From assembly GCA_964017045.1 (NCBI GenBank), contig OZ024802.1, positions 12,970,435-13,034,434 of the forward strand: DNA of 64,000 bases, written 5' to 3'. Positions 23,580 to 35,480 of the stretch are shown piece after piece. The position numbers and the translations under genes are program-made. Below the pieces are notes generated by a model. That model made no database searches, had not been told where the DNA came from, and saw nothing but the letters and a program-made list of their open reading frames with translations. This DNA is from Omphiscola glabra (taxonomy: Eukaryota; Mollusca; Gastropoda; Lymnaeidae). Every line of letters begins with the position of its first letter. The stretch's first letter is position 1.

Positions 23580-23700
23580 TTATGCTGATGAAGCAATGGC
23601 ACTGACCATGCTAACTGAAGCAATGGCACTTACCTTGCTAATTGAAGCAATGGCACTGACCATGCTAACTGAAGCAATGCACTGACCATGCAAGGGTCTC
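23580..23700. repeat. 27-bp minisatellite
   Basis: About four copies of ATGCTAACTGAAGCAATGGC followed by ACTGACC. The paralogous array at 38225-38465 has about nine copies. Confidence 0.85.
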
Positions 23701-23764
23701 TACTAGTTCATGACATATCACTATTAGCTCATTGCATATCACTACTAGCTCATGATATATAAAT
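23701..23764 (+). promoter_or_regulatory. Promoter-proximal repeats and TATA-like box of GT92-2
   Basis: Two to three copies of a CATATCACTACTAGCTCATG-like unit end in TATATAAAT at 23756-23764, about 160 bp before the start codon. The same arrangement precedes GT92-3, and the repeat alone precedes GT92-4. The role in transcription is inferred from position only. Confidence 0.35.
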
Positions 23765-23920
23765 ACTAGCACACAAATCATATTGTGACATTTCTGAAAG
23801 GAACAAAGTGCATTTTTCAGTTTTTGATTTAAAAAACTTAAAGTATTTGAAAGTAAATCTGCGTTCATTATCCTCCACAAATTTTTTTAAAAGGAATTCT
23901 CCGAGACAATTCCCGCCAAG

Positions 23921-26900
23921 ATGAAACTAAGCCAGATTACCATCTATTGCCAAACACTCAGGCATAGACTTTTATGGCTCATTGCAGCCTCCATGGTGCT
24001 CACCATCAGTGGCATTTATTTATTTTCTAAAATATCGATTACATTCAATTCAACGCATCCAACAAACTGGCTAGCAAAAGTGATCTCCGATCAACCCATC
24101 AAAGTTGACACGACAGGAAGCACTCCATTCAACACGGTCATCCCAGGTCGAGGAGAGACGTGGACGACACTGCGACTAGAGAATGATTTGAATTTCAGGT
24201 AGGAAATTTGTTTGTAATGAACGGATGCTTCTACCAATTTCCTAATTTATTTAACTACACTTGTTAGATAACATCAATTCTTAATTAAATATCACTTCTT
24301 AGGGGTCGTTCGCAAATTACGTCACGCAAAAAATGACTTTTTAGAATCCCTTCCTCCTGTCACAAAGTGTCACAAATTCTTTACCCCTACCCCCCACCCC
24401 TTAGTGTAACGTAACACCTAAAAAATCTAAGCATACATACAATTTTCATAAATAAGCTAAGGTTTTATTTTACTCTTTAACATTTTCCCATAATGGATTA
24501 AGATGTAGTATCATTAGAAAACTGTGACTTAAAACGCAAAACAACATAAGTCGAATGTAAAATTTTTTTGCGTCATTTTTCGATATGCGCAAAAGGAGCG
24601 TTCCGCTGTGTTTCACGGTACCTAAAGAGGCACTTTCGACGCTAAAATTGAATAAAGTTTTTTTTTTTCAAAATTAGAAAAGTTTTAGATTTTTACAAGG
24701 ATAAATAAAAACAATAAGGCGTGACGTCACACATTTTAGCCCCCCTCTCCCCCTGTCACAAAGTGTCACACATTCTCGACCACACCTCCCCCCCCCCCCC
24801 CGAGCGTGAGGAAATTTGCGAAAGACCCCTTGGTTAAATATCAATTCTTAGTTGCACATCAATGCGTCGTAAATCTTCAATTATTTTATTTTTAAATTAT
24901 CAATTCTTCTTTTTTAAAAATAATTCTTATTTAAAGAGCAATTCTGATAAAACCATCAAGTCTGAATAAACCAACAATTGTGAGCTAACAAAAAATTCTA
25001 AGATCACCAACATTTCTGTGTTAACCAACTGAAAAATCAATTTCAACAGAGTCGTAAGAAGATCGTAGTGTAAGATATATCTTTTTAAAAAAAATCTTTT
25101 ACTTGGTTCGATGATGTGAAATATGTTTGTAGTTCGTCCAATATACCTAACTTTAATTTGTCTCAAGTCATTTTCTCATCAACCTACAACATCTCTTTGT
25201 CTCACTAGTCTTACGGGAAACGCAAGCAGCACCGATGACGCACGCGTTCTAGAATTCGACGCACAGTTTCAGAACGTCAATGACAAAGACGTCTGGGTGT
25301 ACTCGGCACACTACGACGACTTCAATGAAACGGCGCCCGTCCTACGAATTTTAGGAATCGGCAAGATAGAGCAAGACAATATCGGAATCTTCTGTCACGT
25401 GACGGAACAGGGGAAGAGAGCCATCGTTCAGGGAAAGCAGGAAAACATAAGAGTTGGCTTTGATAAAAAGTAAAAAGATGTGTTAACATAAAGAAATATT
25501 ATTGTATAGTAGTGGCACGAGAATTATATTTTGACATGCTCTAATCTTGAAAGTGGCATCCCTTACACTTGGCGTCAAGGACTGGACTATAACGGGTCTT
25601 GTCGCCACGCTGCTAAGCACAAGTAAAAAAGGGGGCCGTCCATAAAGTTGGTCACGCTATTTTATTACAACTTTTACCGCCCACCCAGTCACACTCTGTC
25701 ACAAATCTCGGGTCCCCGATTAAACTCTAATGTAAAGCATACTACAAACAACATAAACGGGACATGTTGTGCCGGAACACATCATTAAGAACAGAAGTTG
25801 AACATCACTGTGAATTTCAGGTTTTATATGTATGATTATACAAATTTGAGACCTCAATTATGATATTTAGACCCTCCCCCTGTCACAAACTTTCACATTT
25901 TCTTAGACGCCCCTCTCCCTCCACATGGGCGTGACGTAATTAATTAAAATCCCAAAATATCTGACAGCAATCTCATCACATATTTACATAAGCTTAATAG
26001 ACCGGGTTCTAAAATGAATGCATGTTATGTTTTGCAAATATAACTCTGGGAAGAATCTTTTCATGGGAAATGAAATTTCTTGATTTAAAAAAAAAGATAC
26101 TTGAAATGGTTGCATTTTAAAAAATGTATTTTTATGAACCTTATCGTTGAACCAGAAAACTGATGTAAAATGTTGAGAATATCATTACCGGCCTGTATAT
26201 TGCTGCTGGTAGTACATTTATGATGGTTCTATGTCTTAGAATGTTGTGAGACTTTCATTACCATCTCAACTCCACCACCCAACTCCCATCTTACAGGCAT
26301 CAATCTTGTAACATCTTTAATGCACCTCAAATGCCAGGCAAGATACATCCTACACCCCCACATCCAAACTTACCCTCCCCCAATCTTTCATCCTCATTGT
26401 TAAAACCTAACAATATTCAATTAATGAAATTTTTTTTAATTACAAGACTTGCGTTTTAGCAGAAATTTTAATTTATTTAGTTTTTTCAAATTATCTGTCA
26501 TTTTTAACTGGTTATGGTTAGAAAGGCTCCCAATTATTAGATTATAAATTTTGATAAGCTGAAATTTAAAAAAAATTCAATGATTGTCCCTTCACGAATC
26601 TCATTTTGGTCACTGTGCGCATGTCATGCATGTTAAACTTAGAAGAAAGTATCTATTTCAAGGGAAATAGTCAAGGCCAAATTTATATTATTGTTTCCTT
26701 TATCTAAACTTATTTCTAATGAGCACGACTTTTGATTGTTTTTTTACCCCGTCTATTTGGGCGGCTTATTGCTATTAACTTATAATTCAAGTGCAGTCAA
26801 GTAAATGTGTCAAAGTAAGAAAGTTTGAAACTGATTCTTACACTATAAGATTGTATACCTTGCGATCTCTCAATCGACAGCATACGTTTCGAAAAAAGCA

Positions 26901-27894
26901 AAAAGAAAAGTCTTATTGTAACTTACAATCCCCCCGTTACTTTGTTTAATTTTACTTTCTCCACAGCGATAGCGTCGCCATATTCAGCTGTGGCTTGAGA
27001 GAGAAATCAAAACCCTCGTCTGTGTCCTTGACCTTCAAAATTACCGACGAGCCTACCAACAAACTTCGAGTCATCTACACTAAACCACTTCAGCGAAACT
27101 TCACCGTGTGCCACGCCGCCTTGTTCAACTTCAACAACCCGAGACAAATCATCAATTCTTTTGAAATCAACCGAGTGCTCGGCGCCCAGCACTTCTACGT
27201 GTACAACCACAGCGTCTCCAACGCAACGGACGCCGTACTGCGTCACTACCAGGAACTCGGACTCCTCACCGTCATGCCATGGCCACTTCCGGCTTCGGGC
27301 GTTTGGTACAAAGGTCAGGTTCTGGCCATCAACGACTGTGTGTACAGAAACAGACAAGCGTCCAAATTTGTCGTCATTCATGATACGGACGAGTACATCA
27401 TTCCGGAAGTTCACGCTTCTTGGGCGGAAGTCCTCAGGGCCGCAGAAGATGATTACTTCAAAGACGGGACAAATGCGAAAAATATTAAAACTGTAGGTTC
27501 CTTTATTTTCCAGAGCTCATTTTATTACAACTCCTCTGATAAACTCTGGGCATCCATCAAAAGAAACGCCTCCATGACAGCAGACGAGGAGGCATTTTTG
27601 ACCAAAAACACCGTGTTTCCATTTATTCACACATTAAGAGAAGGAAAAATCTATAATTTCTTTGTGAGAAGCAAAGCCATCGTTAGACCGGAATGGGTTA
27701 TCCAAGCAGGAACCCACCATGTAAACCAGCACAGAAAATTAGCCGGGGCAGCCGTTGTGAGTCGATCCCTGGCCGTAGTCCACCACTGCCGACGTTTTCC
27801 AAACGCAAACGTCACGGATGTCTCAGCCCTGAGGTTCATGAAGACTACAATGCCGGCCTTGAGAGCGGCCTACAACTCGATGTTACCGGCTTGA
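23921..27894 (+). CDS. GT92-2: glycosyltransferase family 92 protein, three exons
   Basis: Exons are 23921-24198, 25209-25469 and 26967-27894, both introns phase 2; the product is 488 residues with a TGA stop. The start is in good context (GCCAAGATGA). Residues 17-35 form the membrane anchor and the stem ends in TVIPGRGETW. Exon 2 carries WVYSAHYDDFNETAP and FCHVTEQ. Exon 3 has CHAALFNFNNP, EINRVLGAQHFYVYN, GQVLAINDCVYRNR, DTDEY at 319-323 and RPEWVIQAG. The C-terminal motif is HHC (452-454) rather than HHY. Differences from GT92-3 and -4 are concentrated in the last third (GKIYNFFVRSK, THHVNQHRK). By family it is a Golgi type II glycosyltransferase; the acceptor is unknown. Compared with paralogs, intron 1 lacks about 740 bp. 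Confidence 0.93.
24301..24831. mobile_element. MITE with GGGGTCGTTCGCAAATTACG ends (GT92-2 intron 1)
   Basis: The left end is AGGGGTCGTTCGCAAATTAC followed by GTCACGC; the right end is its near reverse complement. The inside repeats CTGTCACAAAGTGTCACA, and a poly-C run precedes the right end. The same insertion is in GT92-3 (39687-40252), and GT92-4 intron 1 lacks it. Superfamily not assigned. Confidence 0.75.
25631..25953. mobile_element. Second MITE, GGGGGCCGTCCATAAAGTTG end (GT92-2 intron 2)
   Basis: The left end continues GTCACGC, and the right part reads GGGCGTGACGTAATTAATTA. CTGTCACAAACTTTCACA lies inside. It resembles the intron 1 MITE in its GTCACGC/GCGTGAC ends. Copies are at the same place in GT92-3 (42061-42382) and, degraded, in GT92-4 (about 54180-54470). 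Confidence 0.65.
25954..26966. other. Distal part of GT92-2 intron 2
   Basis: Unique AT-rich intron sequence shared with GT92-3, ending in a pyrimidine-rich acceptor (TTTTACTTTCTCCACAG). No nested gene seen. Confidence 0.5.
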
Positions 27895-28567
27895 TTCCGA
27901 CTTTGCCATCTAAGCAGAAGTCTGGTCCTGTGTAAATAAGATGCCCCCACTTCGTACAGACCTCGAGAATATATGTACAGATATAACCTTTAGAAGTTCA
28001 AGATTTGACTCAACGATGATCATGGTTTCAAAGGTTACAGAGCTGTGTGTGTGTAAACTACAAATGCTTATTTCCCCTTAACATCAAGAAAGGGGGAAAT
28101 AATATTTAAAATTGATACATTTATAGTTTTTTTTATTATCTAGAAAGAAAGGCATGTTCATCCAAAACAAACAAGCGTAAATACTTGTTTACAAGTCTTT
28201 TTTAAAATATATAAATGAATAAATATTTCAGGGGAATAAGTGAAGTGATCGGCATAGGAGCTGTTCGCAGCAGATTTGTATACCTGTCTTCTGGTTTATT
28301 GATACTATTATCGAAATCAATTGAAGAAAGAAATTAACGTGTGCAAAATTGTCCGTGTGCAAAATTGGCTCAAAAGTTGTTTGTTCATTTCTCGACTGTC
28401 AACAGACCTACACAAAGAATTACTCTATAAAATGAAATTGTCAATGTAGATTGCAAAGGTCATTTATTTGTGTGTGGAAATGTTCAGTTTTGTTTCCGTA
28501 TACTTTGGATCCTAACACTGTATGTTTACTCGTTTTTTATGCGATAATTATTTTAGTAGAGTTTCGA

Positions 28568-28578
28568 AATAAAATAAA
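28568..28578 (+). promoter_or_regulatory. Putative polyadenylation signals of GT92-2
   Basis: Two overlapping AATAAA hexamers about 675 bp after the stop, conserved in the GT92-3 flank near 45967. Other AATAAA-like sites occur closer (about 28214), so usage is uncertain. Confidence 0.35.
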
Positions 28579-29040
28579 CTATTTCCTTTAGCACCGTGTT
28601 TCCTGAAACGGACGTAGTGTTTTATGGGATCTGCTTATGTGCACTTGTCATCGAGTTCAGGCTTTTCCCGGCCAAAACTGAACGGATGAGCTTATGAATG
28701 AGCGGGCTTGTAAAAGAGTTTATACGATAAATTAACACATTTCAGTCTCCGAAAACTGTTCCACTTGGGCCAAATCATTTAAAATGGCTCACAAGACTAC
28801 AAAAAAACACATCATAGCAACTTTGTGGACCTCCATCAGGCTTATGATAGATTGTGTTACGTGCCATCATTTAGTTTGAAAGATTTAATCTGTTTTTAGC
28901 GTTGGCTCATAGATTGAACGATTCGTGACAAAGAACCGAGAAAAACAGTATGCAAAGAAAAACGAAAACCAAAGCTAGTGTTACTAACAATATTAAATTT
29001 AGTTGTACCATAAAATTTCTATAAAAATAAAAATATAAAG

Positions 29041-29090
29041 AAAAATCTCTCTCTCTCTCGCTATCTCTCTCTCTCTCACTATCTAGTAAA
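29041..29090. repeat. CT-rich microsatellite
   Basis: (CT)n broken by CGCTAT and CACTAT. The matching tract after GT92-3 is at 46461-46530 and is longer. Confidence 0.8.
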
Positions 29091-29469
29091 TAAATTCTAG
29101 AAACAGCGTCATCTGATGGCATTCTTCAGAACAAGGAGAAGTAGAACGCATTCGAACGTTAACAAACCTTTTCCAACCAAGGGTGGGGGTGGGTAAGGGA
29201 TGACACAACACAGTTTACTAATTGCCGTCAACATCAAGTCCATGGTAGGAGGCTAAAAATAGCTCAACGTTGAATTTAAAAATAGCCAGGACATACGCTA
29301 TGCTGTGCTATTCTATATCAACCCTATTCCTAATGCTCATAATGGTCAAACGGACAGCAGGAGAAGGCATTCTAAAAACATATGTGGTTATTTTTTGCCG
29401 GAACTCAGGTATAAGTGCAAGGCTTCTTAACGAAGTCTTGATTAAGGTCTGTGCATACTGTGATAGGTG

Positions 29470-29940
29470 GAAAACCTTAAGATTGTATTTATTTACGCGT
29501 CCACTGAATGAATGTTCAGAGTGACGCCGTATTTCTTTTAAGACCTAATATATTTGTATGTTCCGTGGCCTGCATAACACACGCAGGCACATTGTGGTTA
29601 ATATTCTCGTTGGGTCTAATTTTAAATGTTTTTTAGCGGCTGAAGACTTGTATTTTTCCCAGGAACAAATGTCTGCCTACGATCACGTTACATTCTGAAT
29701 CATTATCACCAAAACAGAATATTTTAAAAGAAAATGTGTTATAATTCTAATATTAAACGAATTTAAATATAAAAGCACTCAACACCACCCCCCCCCCCCA
29801 AAAAAAAACAACAACAACAACATAAGTCTACTGATCCTTTCACCGGCCCTTGTCTATACCACACACTTTGAGAACCATTAATTTCAAATGTCAACAGAAA
29901 GTCTTAAAATCTGCAAAGCAGAACGACAGGTGAGACAATT
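29470..29940 (+). repeat. Third, partial copy of the 18.4-19.4 kb sequence
   Basis: Matches about 18430-18470 plus 19020-19370 (TTTACGCGTCCA, GTGGTTAATATTCTCRTTGG, CACACTTTGAGAACC, AGTCTTAAAAT), with a poly-C run inside. It has one diverged unit where copy 1 has the 11-unit 51-bp array. Confidence 0.75.
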
Positions 29941-30490
29941 ATCTTCTCAAATAACCTAAAATGGTCCCCCCATATAAGCAAAAATTGAAAAAAAAAGCCA
30001 ACTCCACACTAGGTTTCATGTGAAGAAATCTGCGCCACTGCCCAACATCCTGCAAACGAAATGCCTATCTTGCACTCGTCCGTCCACCACTAGAATATTG
30101 TGTGATCATCTGGGATCCATACCTAAAGCAAGACGTGGGAAAACATGGAGCGAATCCAACGTAACGCATTTTGCTTCATAGCACGTGACTACAAAACCAC
30201 CACTCATAGCTACATCACTGGCCTCTTAAACAGATTTAACATCCCCTCCCACAAAGACAGACAAGAAAAGATCCGCATAACATTCTTATATAAAGTGGTC
30301 ATGGGGCTAGTGCCGGCCATCCCAGCATACAATTATCTCACCCCACAGAAGCCAGGTCGAATAATCCGAGCCAAACACTCACTAATCACTGACTTAACCT
30401 CTGACAACCCCATGAGCAATAATAATTACACCCGGAACATTAGCAAATGCTTCACTTTGTCTTCTTTTAATGTGCTACTTTTGTAACAAT
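29941..30490 (+). mobile_element. CR1-like LINE fragment
   Basis: The plus strand encodes, with frameshifts, MERIQRNAFCFIARDYKTTT, ITGLLNRFNIPSHKDR and VMGLVPAIPAYNYLTPQ. It is closely related to the minus-strand copy at 60724-61690. It is truncated at both ends: the part for S-F-F-P-R-T is missing. Confidence 0.85.
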
Positions 30491-30599
30491 GTTTCCTGCA
30501 TAACAGAGGCTCAAAAATACATAGCCTATATATATATTATGCCCCACCTATTTGAACGAATATTTTTTTTAATTATTTTTTTGTCAAGATGGTAATCTA

Positions 30600-30640
30600 A
30601 GCAGCCTAGAAAAAAAAACAAAAAAAAAAAAAAAAAAAAA
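30600..30640. repeat. Poly-A tract
   Basis: A-rich run after the LINE fragment. It may be the tail of an older retroposon. Confidence 0.5.
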
Positions 30641-31116
30641 CGATTTTTGAGAACTAACATTTCAATTGTCAATTCTATAAAAATAATGTGTTGGTTCTAG
30701 TTTTAGAAAAGTCCATCGCCACCAAAAAATCATCACCAAATTTCACCACCACCAGATACCACCACCATAAAACTGTCAACACCACCAGATACCACCACCA
30801 TAAAACTTTATCCCCACCAGATACCATCACCACCAACTACTCGCCAAGCCAAAATCTTAAATAAATACTTATTATCGTTTAGATCCTAACAGCTGTATAA
30901 ATTCAATAAAATATCCCTTAATTGTCTCATTTCGTTGATGGTTATAGTAATGCTCGCGTATAGATTTAATATAATCGTCTCTGTCGTACGGGCTGCCAAC
31001 CCGCGCCTGAAGATCTGGTTATAAATAGGACGATAAACAAATGGATCACTTCAATTGTAACTTCCTCTTACCATCACGACGCTGGCCTGAAAGGCAGTCA
31101 TTTATTTATATCATAC

Positions 31117-31368
31117 GAGGAGTCCATTAGCAAACCCTGCTAAGTGAGTTCTTTTTTGATTTAGAGAAAAATGAGTTTTTGTAAATTAATTTATTTAGCG
31201 AATATAGAATTTATATATTTTTTAAATGGTGAATATTAGACTTACATAAAGCTGTTTAATCATTAAATACACAAAATTCTGTAGATTGACACTTAATTAA
31301 CCAGCCAAGATAGATAACTCATTTATTTCAAAAAAAGTGACTTAGCAGGTGTTGCAATTGGTCTCCTC
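31117..31368. mobile_element. MITE with GAGGAG ends, 4-bp target duplication
   Basis: The left end is GAGGAGTCCATTAGCAA and then CCTGCTAAGT; the right end is the inverse (ACTTAGCAGG and TTGCAATTGGTCTCCTC). ATAC before and ATGC after fit a 4-bp duplication with one change. Copy 1 of the block (near 8725) has the uninterrupted site. The GAGAAAAATGAGTTT interior resembles the AAGGGCYGAG family. Confidence 0.75.
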
Positions 31369-31442
31369 ATGCAGTAATCTCCACAGTACTTCACAGCATT
31401 GGACTCACTTGTACATTTGTAAAAAAAAAAATGTTATATCTA

Positions 31443-31643
31443 AGTTCAGGGCCACGCTCTATTTTGTGTTTCTAGCCCTCATCGTTTATTTCGCCCTGGT
31501 GATGTCGCGTGGGGAAGGATTAGTGAGCCTGCAAGTCTTGGGTTTAAGGTTATTCATCGGAACAACAACACCTCCTTGACATCGGCCAACTCAAAGGGTG
31601 CGTCTGAAAGGTTCTGGCACATACAGCTGACGGAGAATTTAAG
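31443..31643 (+). pseudogene. Broken copy of GT92-1 exon 1
   Basis: Encodes KFRATLYFVFLALIVYFALV (the membrane anchor) and SRGEGLVSLQVLGLRL as in GT92-1, then shifts frame at a 1-bp deletion (AAGGTTATTCATCGG against AAGGCTACCTCATCGG). A deletion of about 218 bp removed the start codon, joining TATATCTAA to GTTCAGG. The donor site is AAG|GTTATT. No exon 2 or 3 of this type follows, so the copy is dead. Confidence 0.9.
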
Positions 31644-32084
31644 GTTATTTCAGCCGGGGAAGGGGTCTTTGCTTGGCTCTTTAAAAAGTGCAGATAGTCC
31701 GAGTAGATAATCCGCGGTGTTACGTGTTTTAAATATGCAATTATAGATATCCTTCTGCCTTCATGCGACGATGGTGGTGTGGCTTCTGTTTTATTTGAGT
31801 GGATTATCAGGTCGATCATCAAGTGGCAGTCACGGCTGCACTTCTTGGAGAGCCTTCATTCTTATATGAAAAACAACAGCTATACAATTCTATCAGTTGT
31901 GCTTTCTCCCCTTGAACTATACGTGTCATGACTTCCGCTTCCTACCTGGAGTATTTACATCCAGTGTTTAAATGTGAAATAAAATGTTTTTTCCTTCCAC
32001 CAACTTCAAATTTTTATTTTAAAAAGCCAGTGTTATAATTATATTAGACATACCCCCCCCCCCCGGTTTCGTTGACCATCATGT

Positions 32085-32830
32085 TCATTAATTCACCATC
32101 ATACCACCATCAATCTACCATCAATCCACCATCAATCCATCATCAGTCCACAATCAATCCACCATAAACCCACCATAAATCAACCAACAATCCACCATCA
32201 ATCGACCATCAATTAACCATAAATCAACCATCAATCCACAATCAATCCACCAAAAATCCGCCATACGTCAACCATCAATCCACCATCAATCCTCCATCAT
32301 TCCACCATAAATCAACCATCAATTTACCATCAATCGACCAACAATTCACGATAAATCAACAAGCAATCCACTATCAATTAACCAACAGTTCATCATCAAT
32401 CCAACATCAATTCACAATCAATCCATCATAAACCCACCATAAATCAACTATCAATCAAACATAAATCAACCATCAATCCACAATCAAATTACCATCCATT
32501 CACCATCAAATAACCATCAATCCAACATCAATCCACCACAAATCAACCAACAATCCACCATAACTAAACCATCAATCCACCATCAATCCATCATCAATTC
32601 ACCATAAATCAACCATCAATCCACCATAAATCAACAATTAATCAACCATCAATCCACATCGAACAATATCAATCAACCATCAATCAACCCTTATTCAACC
32701 ATCCATCAACCATCCATCAACCATCAATCAACGATTTATCCATATCAATTAACCATCAATCAGCCGTAAATCCACCATCCATCCTCTATCAATCAACCAT
32801 GAATCAGCCCCCAATCAAGCATCAGTCTAC
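32085..32830. repeat. ATCAATCCACC minisatellite (copy 2)
   Basis: Degenerate 11-bp-type units paralogous to 9655-10415. Individual units no longer align one to one, so the arrays have turned over since duplication. Confidence 0.9.
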
Positions 32831-33238
32831 CATCATTCAAAGTGAGAAGTTAGGTGGGGAGGGTGTTGTTGCAGGGATTGACAAGTCCCCATTCGGACAA
32901 GCCCAAGCACTCCGAATCGTCAAACGCGTCGATGGGAAGGGGTCTTTGCTGCGGTCCAAAGAGGATCTAAGACATTCCCTCATTGAGAACCGCGTTAAAG
33001 ATGTACTCCTGGCTATGATGGCAAAATTCGTGCTGCGAGGGAACACAATCATTTGTGATTGTTGGAGGTCTCGCGGCTGTCTCGAAGACGATGGGTTTCA
33101 CTACCTAAATTTAGATGATTCAATTCAGTTAATTTTTAAAATTAACAAAACTCAAATGACAGTTTATCTGGCAATAATTAGACGTTTCGAGGGACGACAA
33201 TCAGCTCTGATTGTTTGAGGTTTTACGAATTAATGCAG
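32831..33238. other. Insert-like segment at the end of block B copy 2
   Basis: About 32840-33180 has no match in copy 1 between the minisatellite and CGACAATCAGC. It is GC-balanced, starts near AGTGAGAAGTTAGGTGGGGA, and is open in one frame for 139 codons without a domain I know. It may be an insertion in this copy or a deletion in copy 1. Confidence 0.4.
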
Positions 33239-33732
33239 ATATTAAATAAAATAAAATGTCTGACTACGTTCACTTTACATTCTCTCACCAAAACAGAATA
33301 TTTTTTTATAAAAATTATTCAATTTTGATTGTAAGTATTTACCCCCCCCCCCCCCCAAACCAACTTTACCAAACCACGGATAATTTCACAGGTCCTTGGC
33401 TATCCCGCACACTTTGAGAACCACTGATTTCAACTTTAAAATGAAAGTCTTAAATTTTTAAAAGCAGAAAGTGGGAGGACAGTTGAGTCAAGATCAAAAA
33501 ATGATTAAGCTTAGCCCAATACCCAATCAATGAATCTTGGTCTTGATACAGATTTATCTTGTTTGGACTTAAAAGTGAAATGTAGTCGATAAAAATAATG
33601 ACGAGAGAGCCAGAAGGGTGTTACACTGTTCAATATAGATCTAAGCTAGGTATCTTATTTATTTATTTTTTTGGTTGAAAGGGGCACGCCGGTGGTTCTC
33701 AAAATTTTTTCCCCTTCTTTTTATCAGCCTTT

Positions 33733-35480
33733 CTCAGGAACGTCATTTAGGTACGGCAGGATGGGGCTTTTGTCCCCCCCCCCCCCTTTTTTTTTCATTT
33801 GAATTTGCAGGTTTTTATTTTAATTGCTAAGTACTGTGGCGCCTCCATTAATAAACAACTTAACAAGCCGACCAGGTTTTGGTCCCCCCCACCCCTTGAA
33901 AAAGCCTGAAATAACGCCCTTGGCCTTTACGTGCTACAACTTGATGCAGTGGCGTAGCTAGGGTTGGTGCCATCTGGTGCTGTTAACTCATGGGGTCCCC
34001 CCACCCGCCCCAATCTTCAACGATGGATTTCTCTTTCTTAAAATAAATCCACAGTAAAACAATGACAAGAACAAAAAGAAATTATTTGAAAATCAGGAGG
34101 TAAATGTATTTAAGAACTGCAACAACGTTAACTTATCGTTAATTTTATATTAAATTTACTTTATTAAATATTTTTATTTGCTGGTCTTCAAAGTTACAAA
34201 CCTGTCAATCACTTTATCAAAATCAATATCCTTCACCGTATCACTTTCAATTGATAGTAGAGCCAGATTTAAAAGCCTAGACTGCCCGATGGTGGATCGC
34301 TTAAAAGTTATTGATAAGCCTTAGTTTTGAAAATCTCCAATCACATGAAGCCACATGCACACAGATCATAAGAAACAATTGAAGACTTTGCAATAGTGTT
34401 AATAGAGATTCTAAGAGGTCCCATTCAGCTATGAATTTCAAAACAGTGTACGACTTTGTGAAATTCCAAATCAGCTGCCCTTATGTGTCTTATTAGCCTC
34501 GGTATTTCCTTAAAAAATCTTCTTCTGATAACTCATCATAGAAAGAGGTTAATTTTGGAATGGACACAAATAACTCTTCTTGTCTTGCTAATAGTAAACT
34601 CTTGGGTTGAACAGCCTCAAACATATCTGCTTCTTCCTTAATCGCGTAGAATCTGATCTGGAGTTCAGAATGAAAGCTATCAATACACTCCAACACCTTC
34701 CTACTGCTCTTCTCACAGAGAGAGTCCAGAAGCTGTTAATTGTTCTCCTGCAATTCTTTTATTAAAACTTAATCATCTCTCTACAGAAATTCCATATAAG
34801 TCTGATTTTGAAAGTGCCTTTTCAATAGCATGTTCCAACAAGTCACGTCGCTTGTTGTGCAGAAAATTTTTTAAGGCCTAAAGTTAGTGCACCTCTTTGT
34901 CAAGAGTTAAGCCTTTGGTTTGCAGATACTTTTGTGTAAGGTTAACTTCCTCAAGTAGATCTGCAAGTAAAAGACCTTGTGCTGCACCTATTACATTCAC
35001 ATTTTCAAGATGATAACATAGAGCTTCAATCGCCGCCACACATTCATCAAACTTTTCTTTCACTGTTTCAACAACATCATGTTGTTGACAGTCTTTTCAC
35101 CGACATTTCAATGTGTTCAATTACAACATCTCGTCGATGACAGGATGCAGCAAAGAGGGGAAATATTCTCTCAAGAGTACCAAAAAATGTCATACATGAA
35201 TGCATTTTCGGAAAAAGGATGTCACTTACGAAAGTTACCGAACACTTACATCGGCTTTGAATCGTGGTCAAATTCTGACCTAATTATATGGTCACCTCAT
35301 TTCTCAATTAAAAAAAAAACTTGAAATTTTAATAAAGCAAGCATTAGGATTGGTGACATGTGTGGACAGTTTACACGTGACGGGTTATCCTTTTAGGAAA
35401 TTCGGTTAGACCGAGCAGTGCGTGTTATGTAAATATGCCATTTTTAAATTTGGTGTAATCCCCTGAGATGGTGTGCAACT
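33733..35480 (-). mobile_element. hAT transposon remnant (copy 2)
   Basis: Same element as 19604-21173. Between GTACGGCAGG and CCAATCTTCAACGATGG it has about 250 bp more than copy 1, including a poly-C run and a CAGTGGCGTAGCTAGG end near 33955, so another MITE may have inserted. The distal end is shortened. Confidence 0.55.
34174..35271 (-). pseudogene. hAT transposase pseudogene (copy 2)
   Basis: Encodes the same FFGTLERIFPLFAAS block and a middle part with YDELSEEDFLRKY in separate open segments. Frameshifts and a deletion of the CWCAHHA part leave it broken. It is duplicated along with the block rather than independently inserted. Confidence 0.75.

Larger units (their letters stand above)
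19139..29115 (+). repeat. Segmental duplication A, copy 1 (contains GT92-2)
   Basis: The order of features matches 33250-46613: hAT transposase remnant, GGTAACTATA repeats, a LINE fragment, a 27-bp minisatellite, the three GT92 exons, two intronic MITEs and a CT-rich tract. Differences are insertions and deletions. Copy 2 has an extra SINE-like insert (37341), an intron 1 segment (40598-41333), a MITE (41662) and a LINE (44453). Confidence 0.9.
30709..33238 (+). repeat. Segmental duplication B, copy 2
   Basis: Homologous to 8310-10475, from the CATCACCACC repeats through a broken GT92 exon 1 and the ATCAATCCACC minisatellite to the CGACAATCAGCTCTGATTGT string. It carries an extra MITE at 31117-31368 and lacks about 218 bp around the start codon. 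Just after 33238 the sequence switches to that of 19.14 kb. Confidence 0.85.
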
